A stretch of DNA of 64,000 nt, taken from contig PDUO01000004.1 of NCBI GenBank assembly GCA_003008705.1, positions 310,001 to 374,000 on the forward strand. Direction: 5' to 3'. The notes beneath the pieces are model-generated. The model saw only the letters and a program-made list of their open reading frames with translations. It was not told the origin of the DNA and searched no databases. Of this stretch, positions 22,971 through 32,980 are shown in pieces. Within the stretch, counting starts at the first letter, position 1; each line of letters begins with the position of its first letter. Source of the DNA: Pezicula radicicola (taxonomy: Eukaryota > Ascomycota > Leotiomycetes > Helotiales > Dermateaceae). The position numbers and the translations under genes were made by a program.

Positions 22971-23774
22971 GCTGTCGGATGTATTGTTGCCTGCTGATGA
23001 TAGTTGTGATTTTGGATACGCTGATTGTGAAGGCTCGTCGCGATGCTGCAGAACAGTGGTATTCCAAGGAGTTCAAGGACTTAAGCAAATTCCCAAAAAT
23101 TAGTAGCCGTGAGGAGAGGGGTAAAGGGGATGTTGGTTCGCAAATGCGACCGTTGCAAGATCAGGATGACTCTGTTTTTTTTTTCCGTCCTCAAAGAACG
23201 ATGTGGAAATCAAATCTGATTGCAAACTTGGAGGGTATCTCTCTTGAAAAGAGCAAGTTTTGAAAAAGAAGAAGGAAATGATGTACAAGAATGCAGCCTG
23301 GCTGCGATGTGCGATGATCCTATTGAGAGTGCTTGCGTCCTCCACAACAATAGCAACTGAACCACCACAATAGCAAGATTTTATTCACTCTCCCACCAAC
23401 TTCTTGAATCCTCCACAAGTTCCCCGCCGCAAAATGGCCAAAGTACCTGTTGCAGATACGTGTCCCAGAGGCGCCAGGCTCAACTATTCGTCAAAGGTGA
23501 ACGGGGTCGTGAGGTTCTGGTCGCGATTTCGGATTTGGTATCTACTCGAAATGAATGTTAGATGGCGCCAGAACACAAAGACGAGGGACGAGACAGTCGC
23601 GATCTCGTCTTGCAGATGAAAGGATTGTCGTTGGATGGGTTTTGGTGATGTAGTGGATGGGATGTGGAAAGAATGGGGGGAAGGCAGACGAAGGCGAAGT
23701 CTTGCCTTTGTCACTTTAGCGCAAACGCGCTAGTAAATACCGCACTAGGCTGTAAACGGGCTGGCCCGATGTTC

Positions 23775-23788
23775 ATATCACGTGATAT
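23775..23788. promoter_or_regulatory. Perfect palindrome ATATCACGTGATAT (E-box core)
   Basis: Fourteen bases identical to their own reverse complement around CACGTG, the core bound by Cbf1/bHLH factors. Lies about 800 bp upstream of mpe1; the regulated gene is unknown. Confidence 0.45.
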
Positions 23789-23862
23789 CAACCACCTGAC
23801 TACCACTCACCAAGGGCTTAATCTCTAAAAGATTTACACTCACCCCAAGGCTACCGTACAGA

Positions 23863-24008
23863 CTTGGAGAATCCGGTTTTCGGTTACTAGGAACAGGCCT
23901 CGTTTTAAAAGATCTGGTTGGAGGAAACTCTTGAGGCTCTTTAAACTATCCAACTAGAACTCTTATGTCGCAGCCTGTTCCTAGGAAGCGAAAACCGGAT
24001 TATCCAAG
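23863..24008. repeat. Extended imperfect inverted repeat (146-bp hairpin)
   Basis: Outer arms 23863-23898 and 23973-24008 match at 33 of 36 positions in inverted orientation. Inside the 74-bp spacer a second pair (TCTGGTTGG and CCAACTAGA) can extend the stem. Confidence 0.9.
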
Positions 24009-24252
24009 ACAAGAAACAGCCCTACGTCTAATGAATTTGTCCTTCGTAAATATGGTATTGATGACTGTTTATGGTCCAGTACGTATTAGTTTGTAAGTTG
24101 ACTGGGATAAGTAGTGAGCTACTTAAGATCCATGGGGTGTCTTATATCGCAATAGATAACTACAGTAGTCAAAATGATCTCAAAGTAATTAATATTGCAT
24201 TTTGAATTTTGAATTTTGAACCATCCTTTTACTGGGATAGAAGATGATAACT

Positions 24253-24900
24253 TTAGTGCCATGGCCTGTCATTGTCACCTTCAGAGTAGTCTTCGTCATC
24301 CTCTCCATCATAGTCTTCCTGATAAATGTCCTCCCTATCCTCTGGTTGGTCCTCGCTAAATTTCTAGAACGGAGTATCTTCCCACGGCGTGCTCCCAGAG
24401 AGCTTACTCCAATCCATTGGTAATTCATTAGTAGGAGTTGTATCCTGTATAGAAATTCCACACATGAAAGTCTGCCAACCTGTACTATGTGTTGGGTTGA
24501 TTTCCCAAAAAGCACAACCTCTGTTGTCCACTCCGCCACTGTAACGTGGCATGGCATTTCGCGCCTTTTCGATACGGCTTGCGGTCCAATACTCATCCCG
24601 GGCCTGGCATACTTTGTCGTTGGCATCGCTCAAAGATGAATAAATGCCTATGGTTGTAGTTCTCGGTTCTTCCAATTTGTTCTCTTTCCCGAAGTCCTTT
24701 CTTGTCGTTACGGCGTATACAACCAGTCTTTGAGGTTGCTCCACTTTGGAACCTTGATCTTGAGACTTTTCTATTTTGCTGTTATCGTCCTGAGCCACTC
24801 TCTTGAACTCTGGAAGTTCATTTGCATTGCCAGCAGTACTGCTGCTTCTCTTATGTGATATTCGGTGTAATTTGAGGGCTTCACCGCTCTCCGGGTCCTA
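24253..24900 (-). CDS. Unresolved coding frame interrupted by in-frame TAG codons
   Basis: One minus-strand frame runs from a TAG at 24900-24898 through 177 sense codons to a TAG at 24366-24364, then 36 more sense codons to a TAA at 24255-24253. The composition looks coding: YAVTTRKDFG, TTTIGIYSSLSDAND, RDEYWTASRIEKAR, and after the second TAG a strongly acidic tail (EDYDGEDDEDYSEGDND). No Met occurs in the first roughly 115 codons, so a start must lie in an upstream exon or be lost. TCATAG at the upstream TAG can serve as an intron acceptor, but I could not find a convincing upstream exon. Still further upstream (to about 25060) the same frame encodes a hydrophobic stretch (VIVAAVIIILKK). 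Either an undetected intron structure, a decaying gene, or TAG readthrough. No family recognised. Confidence 0.4.
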
Positions 24901-25351
24901 TGACAACGCACGCTCTCCCGCGGAAGACTTCTTCAAGATGATGATGACTGCCGCCACAATTACAAGATGACTTGGATAGCTATATTTGGAGAGTAATTGT
25001 CGGGTACTACGAAGCCGCAAAGAGATGATAAACAAAAAGGATCTTGTGAGGCATAGCACAACTGATATTAGGAGTGGAGAGCCGACTCGCTCATTTTGGT
25101 CTCATCTCGGTCTGAATATGGAACAAAAGCGGCGTAGCTGCAGGAAGTGTTATGTGAGACACTGAAGCAGGTAGGCGTAGGTACAGATGATCGTAAGAAG
25201 TAGAGGATTAAAATACAGAGTGTCTAGGCGAATTACAGGATACCTTAAAAAATTAAAATGGTTAGATGATTGAAAGAGTTACGGAGTAGTCCTTACCATA
25301 GTGGGACTGTTAGTTTCAAAGGGGCGCTGCTTTTGTTTGTTTATTTTTGGG

Positions 25352-25359
25352 ATCACGTG
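25352..25359. promoter_or_regulatory. ATCACGTG site upstream of sts1
   Basis: CACGTG E-box about 185 bp before the sts1 start codon; function inferred from position only. Confidence 0.35.
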
Positions 25360-25541
25360 CTTATGCCTTTGTCGCTAGGATGATTCTAGCGGCAGCCGAG
25401 TGTCAATGCCTCGACGAGTCGACCGATCATTCACGAAAATGCTCCAAACCTCTCCCTCACATAAATCTACTACCAACAAGCGATCTTTGCCTGCTTAGCC
25501 TGGTTGTCTTATAAGAATCTCAGCTGTGCACTTCCAGCAAA

Positions 25542-26525
25542 ATGAACGTGCTGCTACCAACACCTCCTACGTTCTTCCCCCGTCCTGGCCATCATCTCGA
25601 CGCCACTATTCCCACCCCAAGTAGGCATTCTCACTCCCACTCCGACTCCGCACACTGCGATCAAAACATTAACATGTATGCCGCAGTCTTTCACACTACT
25701 CCTGCCAAAATGAGCACCCGAAAGCGTAAAGCCGACGATGACGACTACCAAATGTCCGTCTCTCCTCAAAACTCCCCCGCCATTACTCCTCGCAGCATCG
25801 CTCGACCTTCCAAGAAGATCAGAGGTAACGAAGTCATCGGACGTCCCCTCAGCCTTCCACGACTCCTCGAAACGCTCGATGTACAATCCTTGAGATCGGT
25901 CCTTCAAACTATTTGTGAGCGGCACCCAGATATCGGTTCGGAAGTCGTAACGTCAGCACCGAGGCCTTCTGTTCCCGCAGCACTAGAGGTATTGGCACAA
26001 TATCAAGAGAGACTACGAAACGCATTCCCATTCGGCGGAGATCCTGGTTCCGACTATGCTTACAATCGTGTTCGACAAGCTTTAACTGATCTGATCGATG
26101 CTTTGATTGATTTCACACCACAATACCTTCCTCCGACCGAGAGCCAGGCCACTATCTCCCTCAGTTTTCTGGATGGCGCTACAAAGGTTGTCCATGAGCT
26201 CCCAGACTGGAACAGCCAATCACACAGATATCACAAGGACAACGCCTACGACGAAATTTCCAAAGCTTGGGCCCTGGTAATTAGCGAAGCGTCAAAGAAG
26301 GGTGGGGGATTCTCTTTGCACACTGGAGGCTGGGATCAGACACTAGCAAAGCATAATGCACATTCTAATGGTCGTATGCAAGTTGCTGTCAACGCTCTGG
26401 GACAGAATTTGGGCTGGATGGGGGGGAACTCGAGCATGAGCTCAGGGGACCGTGAATCTATCCGAAACGAATTGCTATCCGGCACGTATGGTACGAACCA
26501 ATCTGTCCGTGTTGGACTTTGGTAG
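25542..26525 (+). CDS. sts1: Sts1/Cut8, nuclear proteasome tethering factor
   Basis: Single exon, 327 aa. The N-terminus MNVLLPTPPTFFP and the basic STRKRKADDDD / PSKKIRG segments fit the start and nuclear-localisation region of fungal Sts1. The conserved Cut8 core begins GRPLSLPRLLETLD and continues LQTICERHPDIG, SDYAYNRVRQALTDLIDAL and DEISKAWALVI. Cut8 in fission yeast and Sts1 in budding yeast bind the 26S proteasome and anchor or import it to the nucleus, with effects on mitosis and DNA repair. In Cut8 a lysine-rich N-terminus is ubiquitinated for proteasome binding. The first ATG is preferred over later Met residues because the motif before the basic region is typical. An E-box lies close upstream. 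Confidence 0.95.
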   Translation: MNVLLPTPPTFFPRPGHHLDATIPTPSRHSHSHSDSAHCDQNINMYAAVFHTTPAKMSTRKRKADDDDYQMSVSPQNSPAITPRSIARPSKKIRGNEVIGRPLSLPRLLETLDVQSLRSVLQTICERHPDIGSEVVTSAPRPSVPAALEVLAQYQERLRNAFPFGGDPGSDYAYNRVRQALTDLIDALIDFTPQYLPPTESQATISLSFLDGATKVVHELPDWNSQSHRYHKDNAYDEISKAWALVISEASKKGGGFSLHTGGWDQTLAKHNAHSNGRMQVAVNALGQNLGWMGGNSSMSSGDRESIRNELLSGTYGTNQSVRVGLW

Positions 26526-27949
26526 ATTTCAATAAGCTTGTTGGACGGAGATAGGAGTATTGAGGCAGTGGGGTTTGCATCAGCAGAGTAGGAGATTGTC
26601 ACATGGATTCGACAGTATAGAAGTCGGCAGTTTACTACATCAGCGGCGTTCTGATTTTGTTTTGTGGTAGTTTGCCTATTTGGCACTACCAACTTATGAA
26701 GCTTACGACGATTCCCCTTTTTATCGACTTGAGACCTCTTCTTTTACATGGAGCATGCACTGGGAGTTTTTCGCTGGATTTGAGGGACGGATTTCAGGGC
26801 CTTTTTATTCCGATCCCACCTACCATCGCATTGGGGATCTTTTTTTTGCCTTTCACGCAAGGGCGGCATCAATAATGTTTGGCGTACACACACTTTCATT
26901 GATCATAACATCATGGGTGGATTTGGGGAGTGGATTTTTTTTGGGGTGGAGCGTGGTTGCAGTCTAGACCAAGACTCAGAAAATGATACATAAACACTCA
27001 TAAAACTTGACTTTCTTGCTTGTACATTGCTTTCCAGACCAGTGTCAACCAGAAAGTCACCAACTACCCGTAAGTAAATTAGGCCGACGTTGCAGTATTT
27101 TGTTCTTGATGCAGAGACTTTGTGGCAAAGTCCTTTAGCGTTGGTCCCTTAAAAGACTGAGTGCCTGCCTTAAGTAGAAATTGTTTAAATCAAGTCACTC
27201 GTCATACCAGAAGTTAGTCAGGTGAGTCTAACTTATATTTATGTTGTTTCTTGTCCTAAATGCTTTGGCAACAGTATAGCCTGTAGTCGTTCTCAGAAAT
27301 CAAACACAATCGATCAAGAAAATGTTTGTTTTACGTCATCTTGTACATGATTCTATACTATAGCGGTCTCCTTAGGAGTCCCTCGGCTAGTGTACCTCCT
27401 GGACAAATCTCACAGAGGACATAGACATTTCATAGGTAAAAGGAATTAGAAGCCAAAAGAGAGCGAGGGTCCAGTGGTGCGGTATTATATGGAAGAAACT
27501 CGATTCACTTACATATCTGGTTTTGCTGCGGTAGCCTCGGACCCTGAAGTATGTGCAGTGTGGAATTAGTGGTATAGACGGAAGACATCGTTGGAGAGGT
27601 CAAGATAGAAATGAAGAGTTTACTTAATGCTGGCTGACTTTTTGGTAGTTTTTTTCTTTTGTGAACAGCTTGGACAGCTGGAAATGTCAACTATTGAAGA
27701 CTAAGATGGAGGACTTTGACCACTCGACCATAAAGTGAAGTTTGTTAAGGGAAAACTGCTATGATTGATCAAGTACTTGGCTTAAGCGAGGTCTGAAGTG
27801 CTGATTCTTGTAGGTACCGGCACTAGGTTGTTCTCTGGGACGGGTTTGTAAAGGAAGATTCTTAGTATTGTTTTGCCAATTATAAAGTTTAATCGAATGA
27901 GGCTCTACCTTGATTAGGAGAAGATGAAGTAAGAGAAGGTGGTGTCGTG

Positions 27950-27983
27950 AAGTGGTGAAGTGTAAGAAGTGGTGAAGTGTAAG
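27950..27983. repeat. 17-bp tandem duplication
   Basis: AAGTGGTGAAGTGTAAG occurs twice back to back. Confidence 0.95.
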
Positions 27984-28506
27984 AAGTAAGAGCATAGGGA
28001 GTATTATCACTTATCTTCACTCACTTCATTATTGAGAAAATGGGTAAATGGGTAAACTTAGTAGTGAGTAATACGTGCCTTCGAGCACGTACTATAATAA
28101 GTTCTAAATCATAGATTGTGTAAGATTGTAGAGGAGGACTTTTAGTCGAAGCCTACCTGAGTTTATTTTGAATGAATCGAAATCCTCGCTCCTTCTAGTT
28201 AAAATATAGTTAGGGGGATGGCTACTTACCTACAGAATCGGAAATACTTATAAAAATATCTAGAGGCTAAAACCCAATATGAGAGGCTTCCCTTGAAAAC
28301 TGCCATGTCGGTCCCGAGTCCCTACTTCTCGAAAGAAAGTCGATAGTTTCACTGCTTCTATTCTGAAGTTAACACATAATTTTTGACAGATTCATGATAA
28401 GTCCAGGTTTCTTTTACACTTGATTTGGAAGTAAAGCTGCTTGATGAAAACCGTACCAAATTTCCACTGGCAGCAAAAATGAATCTTGACGTGCTGGTGA
28501 CGCGCG

Positions 28507-28514
28507 ATCACGTG
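28507..28514. promoter_or_regulatory. ATCACGTG site flanked by CGCGCG repeats, upstream of rad52
   Basis: The E-box sits between two copies of GCGCGATCA, about 150 bp before the rad52 start. A role in rad52 expression is inferred from position. Confidence 0.35.
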
Positions 28515-28660
28515 CGCGCGATCATTCTCGACACGAAGTCGCGTCAGCCTTCGAGCCATCAACAATCGCAAACGCCACCCTCAGCAAATCGCTATCTGAA
28601 CTTCTCAATCAATGTAAATGAGCCAGAGCATTGACTCTGTGGATCTTGAGGAAGTAAAGA

Positions 28661-30441
28661 ATGCCTGCGTATGTCTGAACTAGCATTTCCCTCCCCTCCC
28701 CTCCCCGCACTCGATACGCTACTGACAGCATGTAGGCCCGGTGAACAACATCAGAGTTCTGGCGGTCGAACCATAGCGAATCCGTTCGAGGAGGTCAAGT
28801 CCAGAGTATCAGAGTATACGGCTTCAGAGATAGCAACATTGCAGAGTCGTTTGGAGAAGCAGTTAGGCCCTGAGTATATATCTTCGAGGGCGGGTCCTGG
28901 GGGGCAGAAGGTCCACTATATCGCAGCGGAGAAATGTATCCAGCTTGCTAATGAGGTGTTTGGCTTCAACGGATGGTCAAGTCAGATTATGGATACGCAG
29001 GTTGATTTCGTTGACGAGAGTCCAACGACAGGCAAAGTTAGCTTGGGAATGTCTGTCATTGTTCGAGTCACGCTGCGGGATGGTACATTCCATGAAGATG
29101 TAGGATATGGACATATTGATAATTGCAAGGGGAAAGCTCCTGCTTTCGAGAAGGCCAAGAAGGAGGGTACCACAGATGCCTTGAAGAGGGCTTTACGGAA
29201 TTTTGGTAATGTGTTGGGGAATTGCATCTACGATAAGGAGTATTTGGCCAAGGTCACGAAGGTTAAGGTACAGCCAACAAAATGGGATGTCGATAGGCTG
29301 CATAGACATTCTACATATGCTCCGATCAAGAAGGAGCCTGAAGTGGCGAAACCTATGCTGCATGAGGATAAGCAGAGCAATGCTAGTACGAGTGAGTCCC
29401 TTGGTAGTTAGCTAAACTATGCATATTGACGAGACCCGCAGCCACTGAAGACACTCTTGATGACGAATTTGGCGGTAAGTACAGCAGTTACTCAAACTCG
29501 GACTCCACTGACTGTACATAGACTTTGATGAAGCAGACTTCAGTGTTGCTGGAGATCCTGATTCTCATCCGGACGAAGTTGTTCTTCCGGGACCATCAGT
29601 ATCATCTCGCCCTTACAATGATACTCGGAGTAATGGCAATACAACAGGGCCTGCGACAAACACAGCATCTGTAAATCAAAGTAGACCACAAGTTAATAGG
29701 CCACAGGCAGCTATTCCACCGGTGAAGCCTCCACAAATCGCTGGAGGGCCAGCACATCAACAACCTCAAACTCCCAGTAGTGGATTTACACGGTCAACAA
29801 GTGGTGCTGGTCCAGGAATGCAGATGCGTCCACCTCAGGACCCGAATGCTTCAAGACCTGTTATTCCTGGACCTGGAAGAGTCTTGAATCAGCCAAGTCG
29901 AAACGCACCACAGTCAGCACCACAATCACCTGCTCAAATACATAGGTCATCTTCAAACGATGACGAGCAAATATCCTTGCCACCTCCAGGCGCAGGTTTC
30001 TTCTCAGCAAAGGCCGCGCAGATGATTCCAGAAGGCCAAAATGCTGACGCGTTACCTCCCAACCACGCCCACAATCTTCCAGTCTTTAACCCGCATGCAG
30101 AAAGTCCTTCTATCAGAAAGACGCCTGGAATAGACCACAAGTCTTCAAAGCCTCTCACTCGAGACCTCAAACACGTACCTGGCTCAACTCAGGTCGTCTC
30201 CGCTTCGCCTGCAAGAACAAACAACATCGTCAACCCTCAACTAGATGTTACTCGGAGGATTGGAGTACCTGGAAGCCCAAGTCCTAGGGCTAATAGGGGC
30301 CAGTATAAACCACCGACATTAAAAAGGCCGATAAATACGGAGGCTCAGAGAACCCCGCTAGTGGATTTACCTGCGAATGGGCCGATTGCAACAAGTGATA
30401 TTGGTGGTGATGCAAAGAGACAGCGTGTAAATGGACACTGA
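28661..30441 (+). CDS. rad52: Rad52 recombination mediator
   Basis: Exons 28661-28668 (8 nt), 28736-29391, 29442-29474 and 29522-30441 give 538 aa. Splicing the 8-nt first exon gives MPAPGEQHQ, the expected fungal Rad52 start. The conserved annealing domain spans about 25-200, with YIAAEKCIQLANEVFGFNGW, VRVTLRDGTFHEDVGYG and KEGTTDALKRALRNFGNVLG, the last containing basic residues that line the DNA groove. Rad52 forms rings that anneal single strands and loads Rad51 on RPA-coated DNA in homologous recombination. The middle TTTEDTLDDEFGDFDEADF is acidic, and the C-terminal half is proline/glutamine-rich and probably disordered, holding the Rad51- and RPA-interaction regions in relatives. The introns are 67, 50 and 47 bp. 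Confidence 0.97.
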
Positions 30442-31059
30442 GGTTTTTCATGCGATTGATGGCGTTTAGAGAGGCGTTGTTTTGGAGTTTGGTATTATCG
30501 CTAGACAAACTGGTGAGGCATTATGATGGGCGTTTGTATTTTGGGTTGTCTACTGTGAGCTTTAAGAAACTTGCACTCTGCTACGTAGCAGGAAATTGTT
30601 ATTGAGAGGGGATCATGATACGTTTTTTAGAATCAAATCAATGCAGAAAAGCAGACACAGACAAGCAAGAAAACCTTTGGTATTTCGATGTTTCTCTGAC
30701 AATTAAGAATCTAGGACATAATGTGGCAATCCATTTCGTTCGCGGCTGGCTGTTTGCTCGTTGCTCCAATACAACGCACTACCTACTACTAACCCTAAGG
30801 CCGCAAACGAGGCAGCAGAAAATAAAACCGTGAGGTCGAAGAAAAAAGGAAATGGACGCGTTGAGCAGTAGAATACAATGTGTTAGAGAAGTCATCCGTA
30901 GAGTGTTTCCCTGTCATAATTGACTAGCGTAAGACGCTATGCCAAGTCCCCTTCAATTCCCCTTTCTTTCCGTCTAGGGTGATTTATTGAGGAAAAAGTG
31001 TCTTCCGTAATCTGGAATATTATCGGCCTTCCCTTGTTTCCCAGTCAACGTTCAGAAGC
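30442..31059. other. Convergent intergenic region, rad52 and scs2 3' ends
   Basis: Likely the two 3' UTRs. No gene or repeat seen. Confidence 0.5.
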
Positions 31060-32295
31060 TTAGAAGAGGAAGTAGGCGAGGAGGAAGCTGAGCAAGCAGA
31101 GAGCCGCAACAATTTGTACTGGAACACCCTCTGATCCCTGAACCTTGGTCGCCATATCGGTCGCCCCCTGGCTCAAAGCCTCTCCTTTCTCACCAGCTGC
31201 CTTCCTCAATCTCAAACCGCCTTCTTGTCCATATGAGCTGATCTTGGCTTGCGCTTCGGCGAGTTGGGCCTTCAGTTCCTCGTACGTTGGCAGGGCCGTA
31301 GTATGAGCTGTTACTGCGGAAGCAACGCTATCTCTGTTAGCAGGGTTTGAAGCAGATAAGCGCGCATCACCCAAGTGCTTATTTCCAGCTGGTTCGTCTT
31401 CGAGTTTTGAGGTGGGTCCTGAAGCGTTAGGGACTGAACTCCGTTGCTGGGGTGTGAATGATTCTTCGGGGGATGGTGATCGGTATGCTGGGGGGGCTGA
31501 TTCTGGGGTTCCATCCTGCGATTGTAGTATTAGTTATATGTATCACCCAAAGTATCGTATAAGCAGAACGTACTACACCGGCAGTGGACTTTCTAAGTGG
31601 TGTGACAGCCGCGGCTGAGCCATCTGCAGCTAGGAACACAACCCGAATCTTCTTCTCCATAACCTCCTTCTTGTCGGCGTCATCAACATGTTGCCACTAA
31701 TTCTCGTTAGCCTCTAGTACTCAAACACTCTGAAAATCCGAAAATCTCACAATCGAGCCCGTATTGGCGAATTCCTTATCTGCGGTAACAGCGACTGACT
31801 GAACCAAGAACTTGTCTCTGCACTTTGCATCCAAAGGTGGTTCTTGCTTCATAGCCTGTAGGAGGACTATGTATTTCCGTCAGCACTGTTTTTCCATGCC
31901 AGCGTTCATCTTCGTGGTTCTCCGCACCTGTAACCTCTACCTCCTTGCCAGGCTCAATTCTTCCGGAGTTTGGTCGGACGCAGTATCTAGAGATGTTTGT
32001 TAATGGGACATAACTTGCTGTGGTATAGGATCGCATACTGTTTTGGGGCGGTAGTCTTAACCTACACGTAGATTTATGAGTCAGAACATTCCCGCGGCAA
32101 GCTCAACCAAATAACAGCAACTTACCTTGAACGCAACTGGGGTGTGGTTTGGATTTCTAATTCGGAGAGTTTGCGACACCTCTTGGGTGAATGGGCCTGC
32201 GCCATTGTCAGATCGGGCATACAGATTTGCTGTACAAGAAGGGACAGCTGCGTACGTTGGAAGCCGAGCTCCGTGGGATCTATTTCGACGGACAT
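31060..32295 (-). CDS. scs2: Scs2/VAP-family ER membrane tether
   Basis: Seven exons: 32295-32256, 32196-32126, 32061-32039 (23 nt), 31986-31928, 31866-31751, 31696-31574 and 31515-31060, giving 295 aa. Residues 1 to about 125 form an MSP domain: MSVEIDPTELGF, then LRIRNPNHTPVAFKVKTTAP and YCVRPNSGRIEPG, the latter containing the residues that bind FFAT motifs. A linker rich in Ser/Pro follows, then a predicted coiled coil (LKAQLAEAQAKISSYG), then a C-terminal membrane anchor (IVAALCLLSFLLAYFLF). VAP proteins sit in the ER membrane and tether lipid-transfer proteins and the plasma membrane, and in yeast influence phosphoinositide and inositol metabolism through Opi1. The gene shares a roughly 690-bp promoter region with the divergent UBX gene. 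Confidence 0.95.
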
Positions 32296-32980
32296 AGCTG
32301 CAGTTGCGTGGGCGTAATGAGGTAGCGTGAGTTGGGTGAGGTTGCTTTGTAAAGTAGTCCGTAGTAGGGTTATGAGCGCAGTTCGTCAGCGATTAACAGA
32401 TCGGATGCTACAGTACCGAAATCTAGAAGTAGCCGCCGAGGGATCAATCCAGGCGGATGGAGAAAAGGAAGCGCGTATTAAAAAGGAGAAGAGGAAATGT
32501 TGGTGTTTAGGCAAGGAGTGGACTTGTGAGAAGAGAATGAGCGGGAAATGTCTCGATTGTAAATGGCATCCGTGGTCTTCGGCACTGGTCATTCAGAAGA
32601 AAGCAGGGGGGCGAGGCTAGCGTAGAACCTCCGTCATGGTTCTGGGGCCATTATTACACAGTACAGTACAGTACAGCAGACTGTCAGGCAGCGCAGCGGG
32701 GAAACCCTCCTCCCCTCCTAACCTAACAACCGCTACCGGTAGAGCTCACCACCAGCTTCCTCGTCAGTGGGTTTGCCAATCTAACTGTAAAAATTAAGCC
32801 CCATAGCCCTATATATTTCTACTGCCTTTTCCATTCTAGTCACCTTCTTTTTTCTCATACAATTTCAAACAACGTCGAGTCCGTACCTACCCACAAGATC
32901 TACGACTTTCCATCTTTCCATTACACCTGTCGTGCCCCAATCACATAATACCCACCAACCTCCCATATCACTTCTTCACG
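32296..32980. promoter_or_regulatory. Shared divergent promoter region of scs2 and the UBX gene
   Basis: No accepted gene. It includes an ACAGT pentamer repeat (32658-32676) and a pyrimidine-rich tract shortly before the UBX start, as is common in fungal core promoters. Confidence 0.5.
32658..32676. repeat. (ACAGT)n pentamer repeat
   Basis: Three to four tandem units read directly. Confidence 0.9.

Larger units (their letters stand above)
22971..24252. other. mpe1 upstream region with palindrome and inverted repeat
   Basis: No supported gene. Contains a perfect 14-bp palindrome at 23775-23788 and an extended inverted repeat at 23863-24008. Confidence 0.55.
26526..28660. other. Intergenic between sts1 and rad52
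   Basis: No supported gene in about 2.1 kb. A 95-codon frame at 26680-26967 lies in the likely sts1 3' UTR and has no domain. A 17-bp tandem duplication occurs at 27950-27983. Confidence 0.5.

Noticed and set aside
26657..26967. 95-codon frame after sts1
   Set aside because: Lies in the likely 3' UTR; aromatic-rich but no signal peptide or family resemblance.
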